A stretch of DNA of 64,000 nucleotides from Anaerolineae bacterium (GCA_022820665.1 JAJEFB010000031.1:248001-312000); one strand, 5' to 3'. Positions 54,563 to 63,863 are shown, numbered from the stretch's first letter. The notes: generated by a model not told the origin, from the sequence alone. Translations and numbers: made by a program.

Positions 54563-55117
54563 ATGGTCACGAAAACCAACGAAGAGGGCTGGATCACCTA
54601 TATGAGCGGGGACGACCTGCTGGAGTGCGCCCGCGCCGAGCGAGAGGCGCTGGCGGCTATCTGGCGGGACCTGAGCGCGGAAGACATGACACGCCGCCCG
54701 GGTCCCCATCCCGAATGGTCGGTCAAAGATCTGATCGCCCATATCACCTGGTGGGAGCAATCGGCGACCAATATGGCGTCGCGCGCCTTGAGCGGGGAGA
54801 TGCTGGCTCGCCCGAAAACGACCGACGAGGTCAACGCAAGTGTCTATGCGGACAATCGCGATCTGCCGCTTGAGACCGTGCTCGAGATGTTCGAGGCCAG
54901 CTTCCGGCCGCTGGAGAAGCTGCTGGGGCGCATGACGGACGACGAAATCAATGACCCGGAAGTCTGCAATATCCGCGACATGCCGCTGCTGTATTTTCTG
55001 GTGGGCAATACCTTCGCCCACTACGCCGACCATGTTGACGAGCTGCGGGCTTATGTCGACAGCCTACCCCCCCATCCCCCGACCCCTTCCCCCAAAATGA
55101 GGGAAGGGGAGTTATAA
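54563..55117 (+). CDS. DinB-like / ClbS-DfsB-type four-helix protein
   Basis: The protein has 184 residues and a four-helix metal-binding fold. VKDLIAHITWWEQS carries the first His and FAHYADHVDEL the later pair. It is related to DinB/MDMPI proteins; its role in an inositol operon is unknown. The start at 54563 is chosen, although the ribosome site (AAGGA) is 12 bases away; an ATG at 54602 is an alternative. The last 14 or so residues (PPHPPTPSPKMREGEL) are coded by the G/C-rich hairpin repeat, so the original C-terminus has probably been replaced. Confidence 0.75.
   Translation: MVTKTNEEGWITYMSGDDLLECARAEREALAAIWRDLSAEDMTRRPGPHPEWSVKDLIAHITWWEQSATNMASRALSGEMLARPKTTDEVNASVYADNRDLPLETVLEMFEASFRPLEKLLGRMTDDEINDPEVCNIRDMPLLYFLVGNTFAHYADHVDELRAYVDSLPPHPPTPSPKMREGEL
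55067..55113 (+). repeat. G/C-rich hairpin repeat, copy 2 (inside a coding end)
   Basis: It has the same unit as at 12721 (CCCCATCCCC, spacer, CCCCTTCCCCCA, loop, GAGGGAAGGGGAGTT). It supplies the last codons of the DinB-like gene, whose TAA follows at 55115, and lies 19 bases before iolB. Confidence 0.8.
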
Positions 55118-55131
55118 GGAGAACTATCGAC

Positions 55132-56013
55132 ATGAAATACACATCAGAAACCATGCTGGTCAAGTCCAAGGACAGTGGCGGCTCCGGGATCTTCGCCGAG
55201 GTCAGCGCCGGGCAAGCGGGCTGGGACTACCTCAACATGGCGGCCATGCGCCTGCGCCGCGGCGAGAGCTTCAGCGTCGAAACCCGCGCCCACGAAAACG
55301 CCACGGTCATCCTGGGCGGCGTCTGCGATATCCGCACCAGCGACGGCGATTTTACCGACGTCGGGCGGCGTCCCGATGTCTTCAGCGGCATGCCCTACGC
55401 CATCTACCTGTCGCGCAACAAGCAATTCGAGATCACCGCGCGCAGCGACACGCTGGAATTCGCTTCTTGCTGGGTGCCCACCGATCAAGATTTTCCCACG
55501 CAGCTGGTCACGCCGGAGATGAGCGAGATCGAGCTGCGCGGCGGCGGCAACGCTTCGCGGCAGATCAACGGCATCCTGCCGCCGGGCTTCAATTGTCATC
55601 GCATCGTGGCGGTCGAGGTCTATACGCCCTCGGGCAACTGGTCGAGCTATCCGCCGCACAAGCACGATGTGCACATCGAGGACGACGCGGGGGAGTTGCT
55701 GGAAGCGGACCTGGAAGAGATCTATTTTTACAAGATCGATCATCCCGGCGGCTATGCTTATCAGCGCGTTTACAATGACGACCGCAGCATCGACGGCGTC
55801 ATGCTGGCGGGCAATCACGATAGCGTGCTGGTGCCGGAGGGCTATCATCCCGTGGTCAGCGCGCACGGCTACACGACTTATTATCTGAACTTCCTGGCCG
55901 GCAGCGCGCAGTCGCTGGCGAACAGCGACGATCCGGCTTATGAGTGGGTCAAGGGGACCTGGACCTTCGTGGATCCCAGGTTGCCGATTGTGCATCACGG
56001 GATGGAGGGGTAG
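55132..56013 (+). CDS. iolB: 5-deoxy-glucuronate isomerase
   Basis: This bicupin enzyme isomerises 5-deoxy-glucuronate to 2-deoxy-5-keto-gluconate in inositol catabolism. NWSSYPPHKHDVHIEDD holds the metal-binding His residues, followed by LEEIYFYKIDHPGGYAYQRVY and EGYHPVVSAHGY, all strongly conserved in IolB. The length of 293 residues is normal. AAGGAG precedes the start. It is followed, 40 bases later, by the ATPase/DUF4435 cassette instead of another iol gene. Confidence 0.94.
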   Translation: MKYTSETMLVKSKDSGGSGIFAEVSAGQAGWDYLNMAAMRLRRGESFSVETRAHENATVILGGVCDIRTSDGDFTDVGRRPDVFSGMPYAIYLSRNKQFEITARSDTLEFASCWVPTDQDFPTQLVTPEMSEIELRGGGNASRQINGILPPGFNCHRIVAVEVYTPSGNWSSYPPHKHDVHIEDDAGELLEADLEEIYFYKIDHPGGYAYQRVYNDDRSIDGVMLAGNHDSVLVPEGYHPVVSAHGYTTYYLNFLAGSAQSLANSDDPAYEWVKGTWTFVDPRLPIVHHGMEG

Positions 56014-56018
56014 AAGGG

Positions 56019-56024
56019 TATAAT
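56019..56024 (+). promoter_or_regulatory. TATAAT box before the ATPase/DUF4435 cassette
   Basis: A perfect TATAAT lies 29 bases upstream of the ATPase start, just after the iolB stop. There is no good -35 at the right distance. It could give the cassette its own weak or regulated promoter. Confidence 0.4.
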
Positions 56025-56053
56025 GGAGTTGCAGGTAGTTACGGGGGCTGACG

Positions 56054-57427
56054 ATGAGGATAACTAAGATCAGTGTGAAAAAGTTGTTCGGGGTGTTCGA
56101 TCACGAGATCCCGCTGAACCAAGACTCGCGGATTACGGTCATTCATGGTCCTAACGGGGTGGGGAAGACGGTGCTGCTGCGGATGGTGCATGGGCTGTTT
56201 AGTTCCAATTATGGCATTTTCTCTGAGGTCCCGTTTGATCGATTCGGCGTTCACTTTGATATTGGTCAAAGCCTATATGTAGACCAAGATCGACCGGTGC
56301 GACAGTTAGCGTTAAGTGCACTCGATGATGAGACGCTACGATCTGCGGGCGGTAGATTGCATGCAAGTTTTTCTATATCTCACAGTCATGAGCCTGGTAC
56401 TGACATACATCCGTACAGTCCTTCACGCTCTCGGGAGAGGTACAGGCACTTTGTTGACCTAGTAGAATCCATTCCAGAACTTGACAGAATCGGGAGCAAC
56501 GTATGGTTTAGTGAAGAGTTTGGTTCACCAATGACCATGGACGAAATAATTTCCGCTTATGATCTTGATTTACAGTACTTCGCCACAAGCGAACCGGAGT
56601 GGCTGATTCACATAAAGAACAGCATAAATACGCAGTGTATCGAAACTCAGCGATTACAAAGTTCGACAGAAAACGGTCAAGCGTCTCATTATCGATCCAG
56701 GTCGAGACGTTTTACGCAGCAATCGACCGTGGAGAGGTACTCTGATGAAATTGCGAAGACTATTCAAAGCACACTTACAGAGTATGGACAGAGTTCACAG
56801 CGAATAGACAGCAGTTTCCCGACCCGCTTGCTTGATACGAGTTTGTCTTCATCATTAGACAGTGAATCACTACTACTGAAGTTAAGTGAACTCGAAGAAA
56901 AGAGCTCAGAGTTAATGAAATTGGGGATTTTTGAGGCGAAGGACGCGCCCAAGATACCGACTCTCGACAGTTCTCAGGAAAATCTTACAAACGTACTGTC
57001 CATATATGTTGAGGACGTTGAGGACAAATTGGCTGTACTTGACAAACTAGCTGAGCAGTTGCGAGTCTTGACCGACATCATCAACACCCGATTCGATCAC
57101 AAAACGCTTAAGGTAGATAGACAAAACGGATTCGTAATTTCGGCTCGTGACGAACATCCAATACCACTTCATAGCCTCTCCTCTGGCGAGCAGCATGAGT
57201 TAGTTCTGTTCTATCAATTGCTATTTGACGCGAAACCAAATTCACTCATCATGATTGACGAGCCAGAAATCTCCCTCCATGTGAACTGGCAAGAGCAGTT
57301 TTTGAATGATATTCAGCGAGTCTCAGACCTGCGGCAATTTGATGTATTGATCGCAACCCATTCTCCAGACATCATCAGCGACAAGCACGAATGGATGGTT
57401 GAATTGGGTGAAGCAGTGACTGCCTGA
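56054..57427 (+). CDS. AAA/ABC-type ATPase of a PARIS-like defence pair (AriA-like)
   Basis: The protein has 457 residues. Walker A is HGPNGVGKTVLLRM (about 35-48). The ABC signature is HSLSSGEQHEL (about 377), Walker B is SLIMIDEPEISLH (about 398), and the switch His is in LIATHSPDII (about 437). The long middle (about 90-370) is helical and variable. This is the AAA_15/AAA_21 type seen in OLD-like and AriA proteins. The next gene encodes a DUF4435/Toprim-like protein, the AriA-AriB arrangement of the PARIS anti-phage system, where AriA traps phage anti-restriction proteins and releases AriB. Base composition is more A/T-rich than the flanking iol genes, a sign of transfer. The PARIS assignment is inference. 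Confidence 0.78.
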   Translation: MRITKISVKKLFGVFDHEIPLNQDSRITVIHGPNGVGKTVLLRMVHGLFSSNYGIFSEVPFDRFGVHFDIGQSLYVDQDRPVRQLALSALDDETLRSAGGRLHASFSISHSHEPGTDIHPYSPSRSRERYRHFVDLVESIPELDRIGSNVWFSEEFGSPMTMDEIISAYDLDLQYFATSEPEWLIHIKNSINTQCIETQRLQSSTENGQASHYRSRSRRFTQQSTVERYSDEIAKTIQSTLTEYGQSSQRIDSSFPTRLLDTSLSSSLDSESLLLKLSELEEKSSELMKLGIFEAKDAPKIPTLDSSQENLTNVLSIYVEDVEDKLAVLDKLAEQLRVLTDIINTRFDHKTLKVDRQNGFVISARDEHPIPLHSLSSGEQHELVLFYQLLFDAKPNSLIMIDEPEISLHVNWQEQFLNDIQRVSDLRQFDVLIATHSPDIISDKHEWMVELGEAVTA

Positions 57428-57430
57428 ACC

Positions 57431-58321
57431 ATGAATATCCGGGCACACAGGGATAAATCAAACAGACGGTTGGCAAGAGATCTGCTGAAGGGCAAATCTG
57501 ATTGCAGGCACACTTATGTCTTGGTCGAGGGATCCAACGACTTCCGTGTTTGGGCAAAATTCAAGGCACACTTGTGCCAGATAGTAATTGCTGACGGTAA
57601 AGACAAGCTTGTTGCGAAGCTGCGATATTTCAATACCAATTATCCGCATTGGAGAAACGTCGCAGCGATAGTGGACCCGGATTTCTGGTTGCTCGAAAAC
57701 GCGAACGAACTCGATACAGAGAATCTGCTCTATGACGACATGCCGAGTTTGGAGTTGACGCTCATTGCGTCTCCCGCGCTTGAAACGGTTTTGGTGAACA
57801 CACTACCCGTTGATGTTGCTGCGTCGTATGGCGAACAGTTGCGCAATACAGCACTGCGATTGGCGACAGAATATGGCTACTATCGTCTGTTAGACTATCG
57901 ACACCGGAAATATAACCTAAGTTTCAATCAGGTCTCATTCGACGCAGTTATCGATACCGAAACGCTTGAATTAGACGAAATCAGAATTGCAGCAAGCCTA
58001 GTAAGTAACTCGGTTCTTTCAGCAAGTCAGTTGTTGGAGCACATTAAGGAATTGCGTCGAAAAGTTGCGCCGGACATCAGACTATGTCGTGGCCATGATG
58101 TACTCAACATCATGGCTTGTCTAATTGGATTCGATGCCGATCTGTCAGGCAAAGCCAAGATACAGACTAAAAGCAACGAACTCTCGCGAGCTCTGCGAAT
58201 GGCATATGAATTCACAGACTTCATAACCACTCAACTTTACAGTCGCATCCGTAAATGGAAATCCGAAAACATCCCCTTCCGCATAATCCAAGACTTCCCG
58301 CTTGAAAGGACCGCCCCATGA
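57431..58321 (+). CDS. DUF4435 Toprim-like effector of a PARIS-like defence pair (AriB-like)
   Basis: The protein has 296 residues. YVLVEGSNDFRVW (Glu about 34) matches the Toprim acidic-Gly start. AAIVDPDFW gives the D-x-D, and YDDMPSLELTLIASPALETVL is the DUF4435 signature after it. In PARIS systems the homologous AriB is a nuclease toxin activated on phage infection and aimed at tRNA. It follows the ATPase by 3 bases. Its stop overlaps the iolD start by 4 bases (ATGA), so it is translationally locked into the inositol operon. Composition is A/T-richer than the flanks. It could instead be another ATPase-nuclease defence type. Confidence 0.75.
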   Translation: MNIRAHRDKSNRRLARDLLKGKSDCRHTYVLVEGSNDFRVWAKFKAHLCQIVIADGKDKLVAKLRYFNTNYPHWRNVAAIVDPDFWLLENANELDTENLLYDDMPSLELTLIASPALETVLVNTLPVDVAASYGEQLRNTALRLATEYGYYRLLDYRHRKYNLSFNQVSFDAVIDTETLELDEIRIAASLVSNSVLSASQLLEHIKELRRKVAPDIRLCRGHDVLNIMACLIGFDADLSGKAKIQTKSNELSRALRMAYEFTDFITTQLYSRIRKWKSENIPFRIIQDFPLERTAP

Positions 58322-60183
58322 CCACCACCCGCCTCACAATGGCTCAAGCCCTCGTCCGCTACCTCGCCGCCCAGCACGTCGCCCGCGACGGACGGGAAAA
58401 CCCCTTCTTCGCCGGCATGTGGGGCATCTTCGGCCATGGCAATGTGGCCGGCATCGGCCAGGCGCTGGAACAATACGCGCCCGATTTCCGCTATTACCAG
58501 AGCCGCAACGAGCAAGCGCAGGTCCTGGCTTCGGTCGCCTATGCCAAGCACCGCAACCGCCTGGCCACCTTCGCCTGCGCCTCGTCCATCGGGCCGGGCG
58601 CTACCAACATGATCACGGGCGCGGCGGTGGCCACGGTCAATCGCATCCCGGTCTTGCTGCTGGCGGGCGATATCTTCGCCGAGCGCATACAAGCGCCGGT
58701 GCTGCAGCAACTAGAAAACGAACATAGTCAGGACATCAGCGTCAACGACTGCTTCAAGCCGGTCTCGCGCTACTGGGACCGCATCTACCGTCCCGAGCAA
58801 CTCATCACCGCCCTGCCGGAAGCCATGCGCGTCTTGACCGCGCCGGCCGATACCGGCGCGGTCACGCTGGCGCTGCCCCAGGACGTGCAAGCCGAAGCCT
58901 ACGATTATCCCAGCGCGCTCTTTGAAAAGCGCGTCTGGCAGATCCCGCGCAACCGGCCCGATATCGACGCGCTGAAAACCGCCAACGAATGGATCCGCGC
59001 CAGCAAGCAGCCGCTGATTATCGCCGGCGGCGGCGTTCACTACAGCGAGGCTTACGACATACTGGAGTTGCTGGTCATGCTGACCAACATCCCGGTCTGC
59101 GAGACGCAGGCGGGCAAAGGCGCGCTGAAATATGACAACCCGCTCAACCTGGGCGCCATCGGCGTGACCGGCACCGAAGGCGCCAATCTGCTGGCGCGCG
59201 AGGCCGATCTGGTCATCGGCATCGGCACCCGCTACGGCGATTTCACCAGCGCCTCCAAGACGGCTTTCTCCAACGAAAACGTGCGCTTCATCAATATCAA
59301 CGTGGCCGAATTCGACGCTTACAAGCACAACGCCCTGCCTCTGGTCGGCGATGCCTTGGTAACGCTGGAAGAACTGCTGGTACTCTTGAATAGCTACATG
59401 ACCGATCGCGACTATCACGACCGGGCTCGCGCTTACAATCAAGCCTGGGACGCCGAGGTGCATCGCATTTACAACCTGGAGCACGAGCCGCTGTTGAGCC
59501 AGGGCGAGGTCATCGGCTTGGTCAATTCGCTGTCGGCCCCGGGCGATACCGTGCTCTGCGCGGCTGGCAGCATGCCCGGCGACCTGCACAAGCTCTGGCG
59601 GACCCGGAATCGCAAGGGCTATCACCTGGAATACGGCTATTCGACCATGGGTTACGAGATCGCCGGCGGCATGGGCGTCAAGATGGCGGATCCCGAGCGC
59701 GAGGTCTGGGTCATGGTCGGCGACGGCTCGTTCCTGATGATGCACACCGAGATCGTCACCATGGTGCAGGAGGGCATCAAGGTCAATATCGTCGTGGTCG
59801 ACAACCACGGTCATGCCAGCATCGGCGGCTTGTCCAAGAGCGTCGGGGGAGACGGCTTCGGCACCAAGTACCGCTATCGCAGCGAGTCCGGGCATCTTGA
59901 CGGCGAGACGCTGCCCATCGACTTCGCCAAAAATTGCGAGAGCCTGGGCGCGCGCGTCATCCGCGCCGCCAATCGCGAAGAATTCTCCCGCGCCATGGAA
60001 GAGGCGAAAACGATCCAGGGACGTCCGGTCTGCATCGTCACGGAGACCGACCGCCGGCAGCGCGTCCCGGGCTACGAATCCTGGTGGGATGTGCCGGTGG
60101 CGGAGGTCAGCGAAAGCGAATCGGTGCAATCCGCCCGCGCGGCTTACGAGGACTACAAAAAGCGCGAAAGTTATTATCAGTAG
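58318..60183 (+). CDS. iolD: 3D-(3,5/4)-trihydroxycyclohexane-1,2-dione hydrolase (ThDP enzyme)
   Basis: This ring-opening enzyme of inositol breakdown converts the dione to 5-deoxy-glucuronate. It has the N-terminal FAGMWGIFGHGNVAGIGQAL, the cofactor-activating Glu in YYQSRNEQAQ (about 63), CASSIGPGATNMITGAA, and the ThDP-binding MVGDGSFLMMHTEIVTM with VVVDNHGHASIGGL. The length of 621 residues is typical. The ATG overlaps the end of the AriB-like gene. In other genomes iolD usually adjoins iolB or iolC directly. Confidence 0.94.
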   Translation: MTTTRLTMAQALVRYLAAQHVARDGRENPFFAGMWGIFGHGNVAGIGQALEQYAPDFRYYQSRNEQAQVLASVAYAKHRNRLATFACASSIGPGATNMITGAAVATVNRIPVLLLAGDIFAERIQAPVLQQLENEHSQDISVNDCFKPVSRYWDRIYRPEQLITALPEAMRVLTAPADTGAVTLALPQDVQAEAYDYPSALFEKRVWQIPRNRPDIDALKTANEWIRASKQPLIIAGGGVHYSEAYDILELLVMLTNIPVCETQAGKGALKYDNPLNLGAIGVTGTEGANLLAREADLVIGIGTRYGDFTSASKTAFSNENVRFININVAEFDAYKHNALPLVGDALVTLEELLVLLNSYMTDRDYHDRARAYNQAWDAEVHRIYNLEHEPLLSQGEVIGLVNSLSAPGDTVLCAAGSMPGDLHKLWRTRNRKGYHLEYGYSTMGYEIAGGMGVKMADPEREVWVMVGDGSFLMMHTEIVTMVQEGIKVNIVVVDNHGHASIGGLSKSVGGDGFGTKYRYRSESGHLDGETLPIDFAKNCESLGARVIRAANREEFSRAMEEAKTIQGRPVCIVTETDRRQRVPGYESWWDVPVAEVSESESVQSARAAYEDYKKRESYYQ

Positions 60184-60200
60184 GGGCGATACTGTGGACT

Positions 60201-60343
60201 CTGTTGAAAAGGCAGTTTCATCCCCACCCCAAACCCCTCCCCCATCAAGAGGGAGGGGCTTTAACAGTTCAAAACAGGTCAGAAAGCTCCCCTTCCCTCA
60301 TTTTGGGGGAAGGGGCCGGGGGATGGGGTCAGTATTTCAACAG
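60201..60343. repeat. Inverted pair of hairpin repeats (copies 3 and 4)
   Basis: Two copies of the G/C-rich unit face each other: CCCCTCCCCCA...GAGGGAGGGG at about 60235-60258 and CCCCTTCCCTCA...GGGGGAAGGGG at about 60289-60315. The outer ends CTGTTGAAA (60201-60209) and TTTCAACAG (60335-60343) are perfectly complementary. The whole resembles a small inverted-repeat element of about 143 bases. It lies between iolD and the PhyH gene. Confidence 0.75.
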
Positions 60344-60384
60344 GGTCCTGTGAGTTGCCCGCAATTTACTTTGGGGGCGCGGCA

Positions 60385-61233
60385 ATGCATGTCTTGACAC
60401 AGGAAGACATGGCGTTCTGGCATGAAAACGGCTACGTCATCCTGCGGGATGCGGTCCCGCAGGCAAACGTCGACGCCGTCGTCGACATCATCTGGGAGTT
60501 CATGGAGATGGATCGCCATGACCCCGAAACATGGTATCGCTCGAACAACGGTGATGACGGCTTGCCGAGACTAAAAGAATCCGGGATGGCGGAGCTTTAC
60601 CAGCATCAGGCGCTCTGGGACAACCGGCAGCATCCGCGCGTTTATGGCGCATTTGCCGATATTTGGGAGACTGAGAAACTATGGGTATCGATGGATCGCG
60701 TCAATCTTAATCCCCCGGCGCGGGCTGATTGGGATTTCCGGGGATTTGTTCACTGGGACATTGATACATCGCAGCAGCCAATTCCCTTGCAAGTGCAGGG
60801 TGTATTGTCATTGGCTGATGTTCCAGAAGACGCGGGAGGTCTACAGGTCGTTCCCGGTTTTCATCGGCGCTTTGAGGAATGGGTCAAGACGCAGCCATCG
60901 GATCGCGATCCCCGCATACCTGACATGACCGGTCTTGAACTGAGATCCCTGGCGATGAATGCCGGCGACCTTGTCATCTGGCACAGCCTGCTGCCGCACG
61001 GCACCGGGCGCAACAATTCAACGCGGCCCCGCCTCGCTCAATACATAACCATGTACCCGGCAAAGGAAGATGATGAAGCCGCGCGAGGAGAACGAATCAA
61101 GCTGTGGAAAGAACGCAAACCGCCCGAACACAAGTTTTTCCCGGGCGATCCGCGCCGATGGGAAATCGAACATGGCGCAACCGCGAAGCTGACGCCATTG
61201 GGTAAGAAACTGCTCGGCTTAAAGAACTGGTAG
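60385..61233 (+). CDS. Phytanoyl-CoA dioxygenase (PhyH) family oxygenase
   Basis: This is an Fe(II)/2-oxoglutarate-dependent hydroxylase. The double-stranded beta-helix has VHWDID (His-x-Asp, about 128-130) and the distal His in LLPHGTGRN (about 209), with Arg nearby for 2-oxoglutarate. ENGYVILRDAV starts the domain as usual. The length is 282 residues. It lies 200 bases after iolD, beyond the repeat pair. The substrate is unknown; a cyclitol or related compound is possible from context. Confidence 0.88.
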   Translation: MHVLTQEDMAFWHENGYVILRDAVPQANVDAVVDIIWEFMEMDRHDPETWYRSNNGDDGLPRLKESGMAELYQHQALWDNRQHPRVYGAFADIWETEKLWVSMDRVNLNPPARADWDFRGFVHWDIDTSQQPIPLQVQGVLSLADVPEDAGGLQVVPGFHRRFEEWVKTQPSDRDPRIPDMTGLELRSLAMNAGDLVIWHSLLPHGTGRNNSTRPRLAQYITMYPAKEDDEAARGERIKLWKERKPPEHKFFPGDPRRWEIEHGATAKLTPLGKKLLGLKNW

Positions 61234-61252
61234 TTGTCCAATGGAGGCTGTG

Positions 61253-62416
61253 ATGACCAATCCATTGAAGGTCGGCTTAATCGGCTGCGGAAACGTGGTG
61301 CAATATGGTCATCGTCCCGCCATCAACGGGCTGGCCGATGTTGAATTGCTCGCGCTGGCCGATATCACGCCGGCGCGGCGGGAGATCGGCAAAGCCTGGT
61401 TCAACCTGCGCGACGATCAGCTCCATGCTGATTACCGGGACCTGCTGGCCATCGACGCCATCGACGCCGTCGCCATTACCGTGCCGCAGCAATTCCGCCG
61501 GGGGATCGTGCTGGACGCTTTCGCCGCCGGGAAACACGTGCTCAGCGAAAAGCCCATCAGCCAGGCGCCCGCAGTCGCCGACGAATTAATCGACGCGGCT
61601 GCATCCGCCGGGCGCAAGCTGGCAATGGTGCATAACTACCACTTCTTGCCGGAGTTCCGGCAGATCAAGCGCATGATCAGCGATGGCTTGATCGGCGATC
61701 TGCGCGTGGCCACGCTGCACTTCCTTGGCGTCATTGATTACCCCGGCGCTGCTGAGTATCAATCCGATTGGCGGCACACCATGGCGGCTGGCGGCGGCGT
61801 CTTGATGGACATGATTCACGCCGTGTATCTGGCGGAGTGGTTAGCCGGGGAGCGGGCGCAGCAGGTGATGGCTTTTGTGGACGCGCCCGAATATGCCCAT
61901 CGGCAGCCGGTGATCGAAGATCTGGCGCTGGTGCAGATCGCCTTTCCGACCGGCTACGCCGTTATCCACATGGCTTGGGGAGAGGGCGTCGGCGGCGTCG
62001 ATATCAGCGGGGGAGACGGCCAGATTCGCCTGCGTTACAAACAATATCAGTCCGGGGGATTCAATCAGCCGATAGAACTCTATAGCGTCGACAAAGACTG
62101 GAACCGCAGCGATCACGCCATCGCCAATCTGGAACATCATCTGGACAGCGTCGCCCGCTCCTTCACGGAGCTTTGGGCGGATTTCCGCGATGCCATCCGC
62201 GACGATCGCGAGCCGATGGCGCCGGCTTCGGCAGGCGCCCGCGCCCTGCAAATTGCGCTGGGCGCTTATATTTCGGGTGTGACCGGAAAAGTCCTGAGCT
62301 TGCCATTGGAACCGTCGCATCCCGTCTACCAGAAGGGGATTGACGGCATTGCGGAGTTGCAAGCATGGGAGCAAAGCAAAACGAAAAGGGCTGGACTTTT
62401 TGGTTTGCGCGAATAG
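61253..62416 (+). CDS. Gfo/Idh/MocA family oxidoreductase
   Basis: This is an NAD(P)-dependent sugar or cyclitol dehydrogenase. KVGLIGCGNVVQYGHRPAI is the Rossmann motif, VLSEKPISQAPAV the conserved EKP, and GGGVLMDMIHAVYLAEWL the C-terminal catalytic segment (Asp and His). The length is 387 residues from the ATG at 61253 with GGAGG 5 bases upstream. It is distinct from the IolG at 52511. It lies 19 bases after the PhyH gene and 9 bases before the ligase gene, as part of one transcript. Confidence 0.9.
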   Translation: MTNPLKVGLIGCGNVVQYGHRPAINGLADVELLALADITPARREIGKAWFNLRDDQLHADYRDLLAIDAIDAVAITVPQQFRRGIVLDAFAAGKHVLSEKPISQAPAVADELIDAAASAGRKLAMVHNYHFLPEFRQIKRMISDGLIGDLRVATLHFLGVIDYPGAAEYQSDWRHTMAAGGGVLMDMIHAVYLAEWLAGERAQQVMAFVDAPEYAHRQPVIEDLALVQIAFPTGYAVIHMAWGEGVGGVDISGGDGQIRLRYKQYQSGGFNQPIELYSVDKDWNRSDHAIANLEHHLDSVARSFTELWADFRDAIRDDREPMAPASAGARALQIALGAYISGVTGKVLSLPLEPSHPVYQKGIDGIAELQAWEQSKTKRAGLFGLRE

Positions 62417-62425
62417 GGATTTGCG

Positions 62426-63805
62426 ATGAGTAAACTGCGCGGCATGTTGACGCTCGAGGACTTGTCCGCCAAGGTCGAGTCCGAGGAAATCGAAACGGTC
62501 ATCCTGGCTTTTCCCGATCTCTACGGGCGTCTGATGGGCAAGCGCTTCGACGCCGAGTTCTTCCTGGCGGAAGCGGCGCGTCAAGGCACGCACGCTTGCA
62601 ACTACCTGCTGACAGTCGATATGGAGATGGAGCCGGTGGCGGGCTATCGCTTCGCCAATTGGGAAGCGGGCTACGGCGATTTTCACCTGGCGCCGGATAT
62701 GTCTACGCTGCGCATCGCGTCTTGGCTGGACAAGACAGCGCTGGTGATTTGCGATGTCGAAGACGAGGCGTCGCATCAGCCGGTCGCTGTCGCGCCGCGC
62801 TCGATCCTGCGGCGGCAACTGGAACTGGCGGCGGCGCTGGGCTACGATGTTTATGCCGCGTCCGAATTGGAATACTACATCTTCGAGGACAGCTATCGGG
62901 GGGCGCGCGATAAAGGCTATACTGATCTGTCCCCTCAGGGCTGGTACTTGGAAGACTATCACCTGCTGCAAGGCACGCGGGAAGAACCGTTTACGGCGGC
63001 CGCGCGTTATCATCTCAAAGTTTCCGGAATTCCGGTGGAAAACAGCAAAGGCGAATGGGGGCTGGGCCAGCACGAGCTTAACATCCGTTACGCCGATCTC
63101 CTGGGGATGGCTGACCGTCACACGGTCATGAAGCATTGTCTGAAAGAAATCGCTGACGGGCTGGGATTTAGCGTGACCTTCATGGCGAAGCCACATGCCG
63201 GCCAAGCGGGTTCGAGTTGCCACATCCACCTCAGTCTTTTTGATGGCGAGCGGAACGCCTTCGTCGGTGACAAGATGCTAGGACCGGTGGCCGGGTCGGA
63301 ACTCTTCCGCTGGTTCCTGGGCGGCTGGATGGCGCGCTTGCGGGAACTGATGGTCTTGTACGCCCCCACGATCAATTCCTACAAACGCTACGAAGACGGT
63401 TCCTGGGCGCCGACGCGCATCGCCTGGAGTTATGACAATCGCACGGCGGGCTTTCGTGTGGTCGGGAAGGGAAACAGCCTGCGCATCGAATGCCGCGTGC
63501 CGGGCGCCGATTGCAATCCCTATCTGGCGTACGCGGCGGCGCTGGCGTCGGGATTGGACGGCATCGCCAACGAGACCGAGCCGCCAGACATATTCGAAGG
63601 CGACATTTACGCCGCGGGTCATCTGCCGCGCGTGCCATACACGCTGGAAGAGGCGCTGATAGACTTCGAATCCAGCGAGTTCGCGCGCGAAGCCTTTGGC
63701 GTCGATGTTGTGGAACACTACAGCCACTTTTACCGCACGGAAATCGAGAGATTTCAGCGTGCCGTCACCGATTGGGAGCGGGCGCGCTATTACGAACGCA
63801 TCTGA
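62426..63805 (+). CDS. Glutamine-synthetase-like ligase (gamma-glutamyl-amine synthetase type)
   Basis: The protein has 459 residues and the GS fold. [10 protein letters not shown] (metal-binding Glu), [30 protein letters not shown] (the ATP/Glu-site HxH) and [21 protein letters not shown] (Arg/Glu) are intact. The absence of the usual adenylylation Tyr loop and the long C-terminus place it with PuuA/GlnA3-type enzymes that glutamylate amines. In an inositol-linked operon an amine or amino-cyclitol substrate is possible, but this is speculation. Confidence 0.88.
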   Translation: MSKLRGMLTLEDLSAKVESEEIETVILAFPDLYGRLMGKRFDAEFFLAEAARQGTHACNYLLTVDMEMEPVAGYRFANWEAGYGDFHLAPDMSTLRIASWLDKTALVICDVEDEASHQPVAVAPRSILRRQLELAAALGYDVYAASELEYYIFEDSYRGARDKGYTDLSPQGWYLEDYHLLQGTREEPFTAAARYHLKVSGIPVENSKGEWGLGQHELNIRYADLLGMADRHTVMKHCLKEIADGLGFSVTFMAKPHAGQAGSSCHIHLSLFDGERNAFVGDKMLGPVAGSELFRWFLGGWMARLRELMVLYAPTINSYKRYEDGSWAPTRIAWSYDNRTAGFRVVGKGNSLRIECRVPGADCNPYLAYAAALASGLDGIANETEPPDIFEGDIYAAGHLPRVPYTLEEALIDFESSEFAREAFGVDVVEHYSHFYRTEIERFQRAVTDWERARYYERI

Positions 63806-63863
63806 TCGCAGCCTTGGGTCCCGGTTGCTGCAAATCAGAGACGCTATTTGGAGGATCTATGTC

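Noticed and set aside
58711..60129. 472-codon frame antisense to iolD
   Set aside because: It is low-complexity and His/Asp/Gly-rich opposite a highly conserved ThDP enzyme.
61841..63229. 462-codon frame antisense to the Gfo/Idh and glutamine-synthetase-like genes
   Set aside because: It spans two well-supported genes on the other strand and shows no motif.
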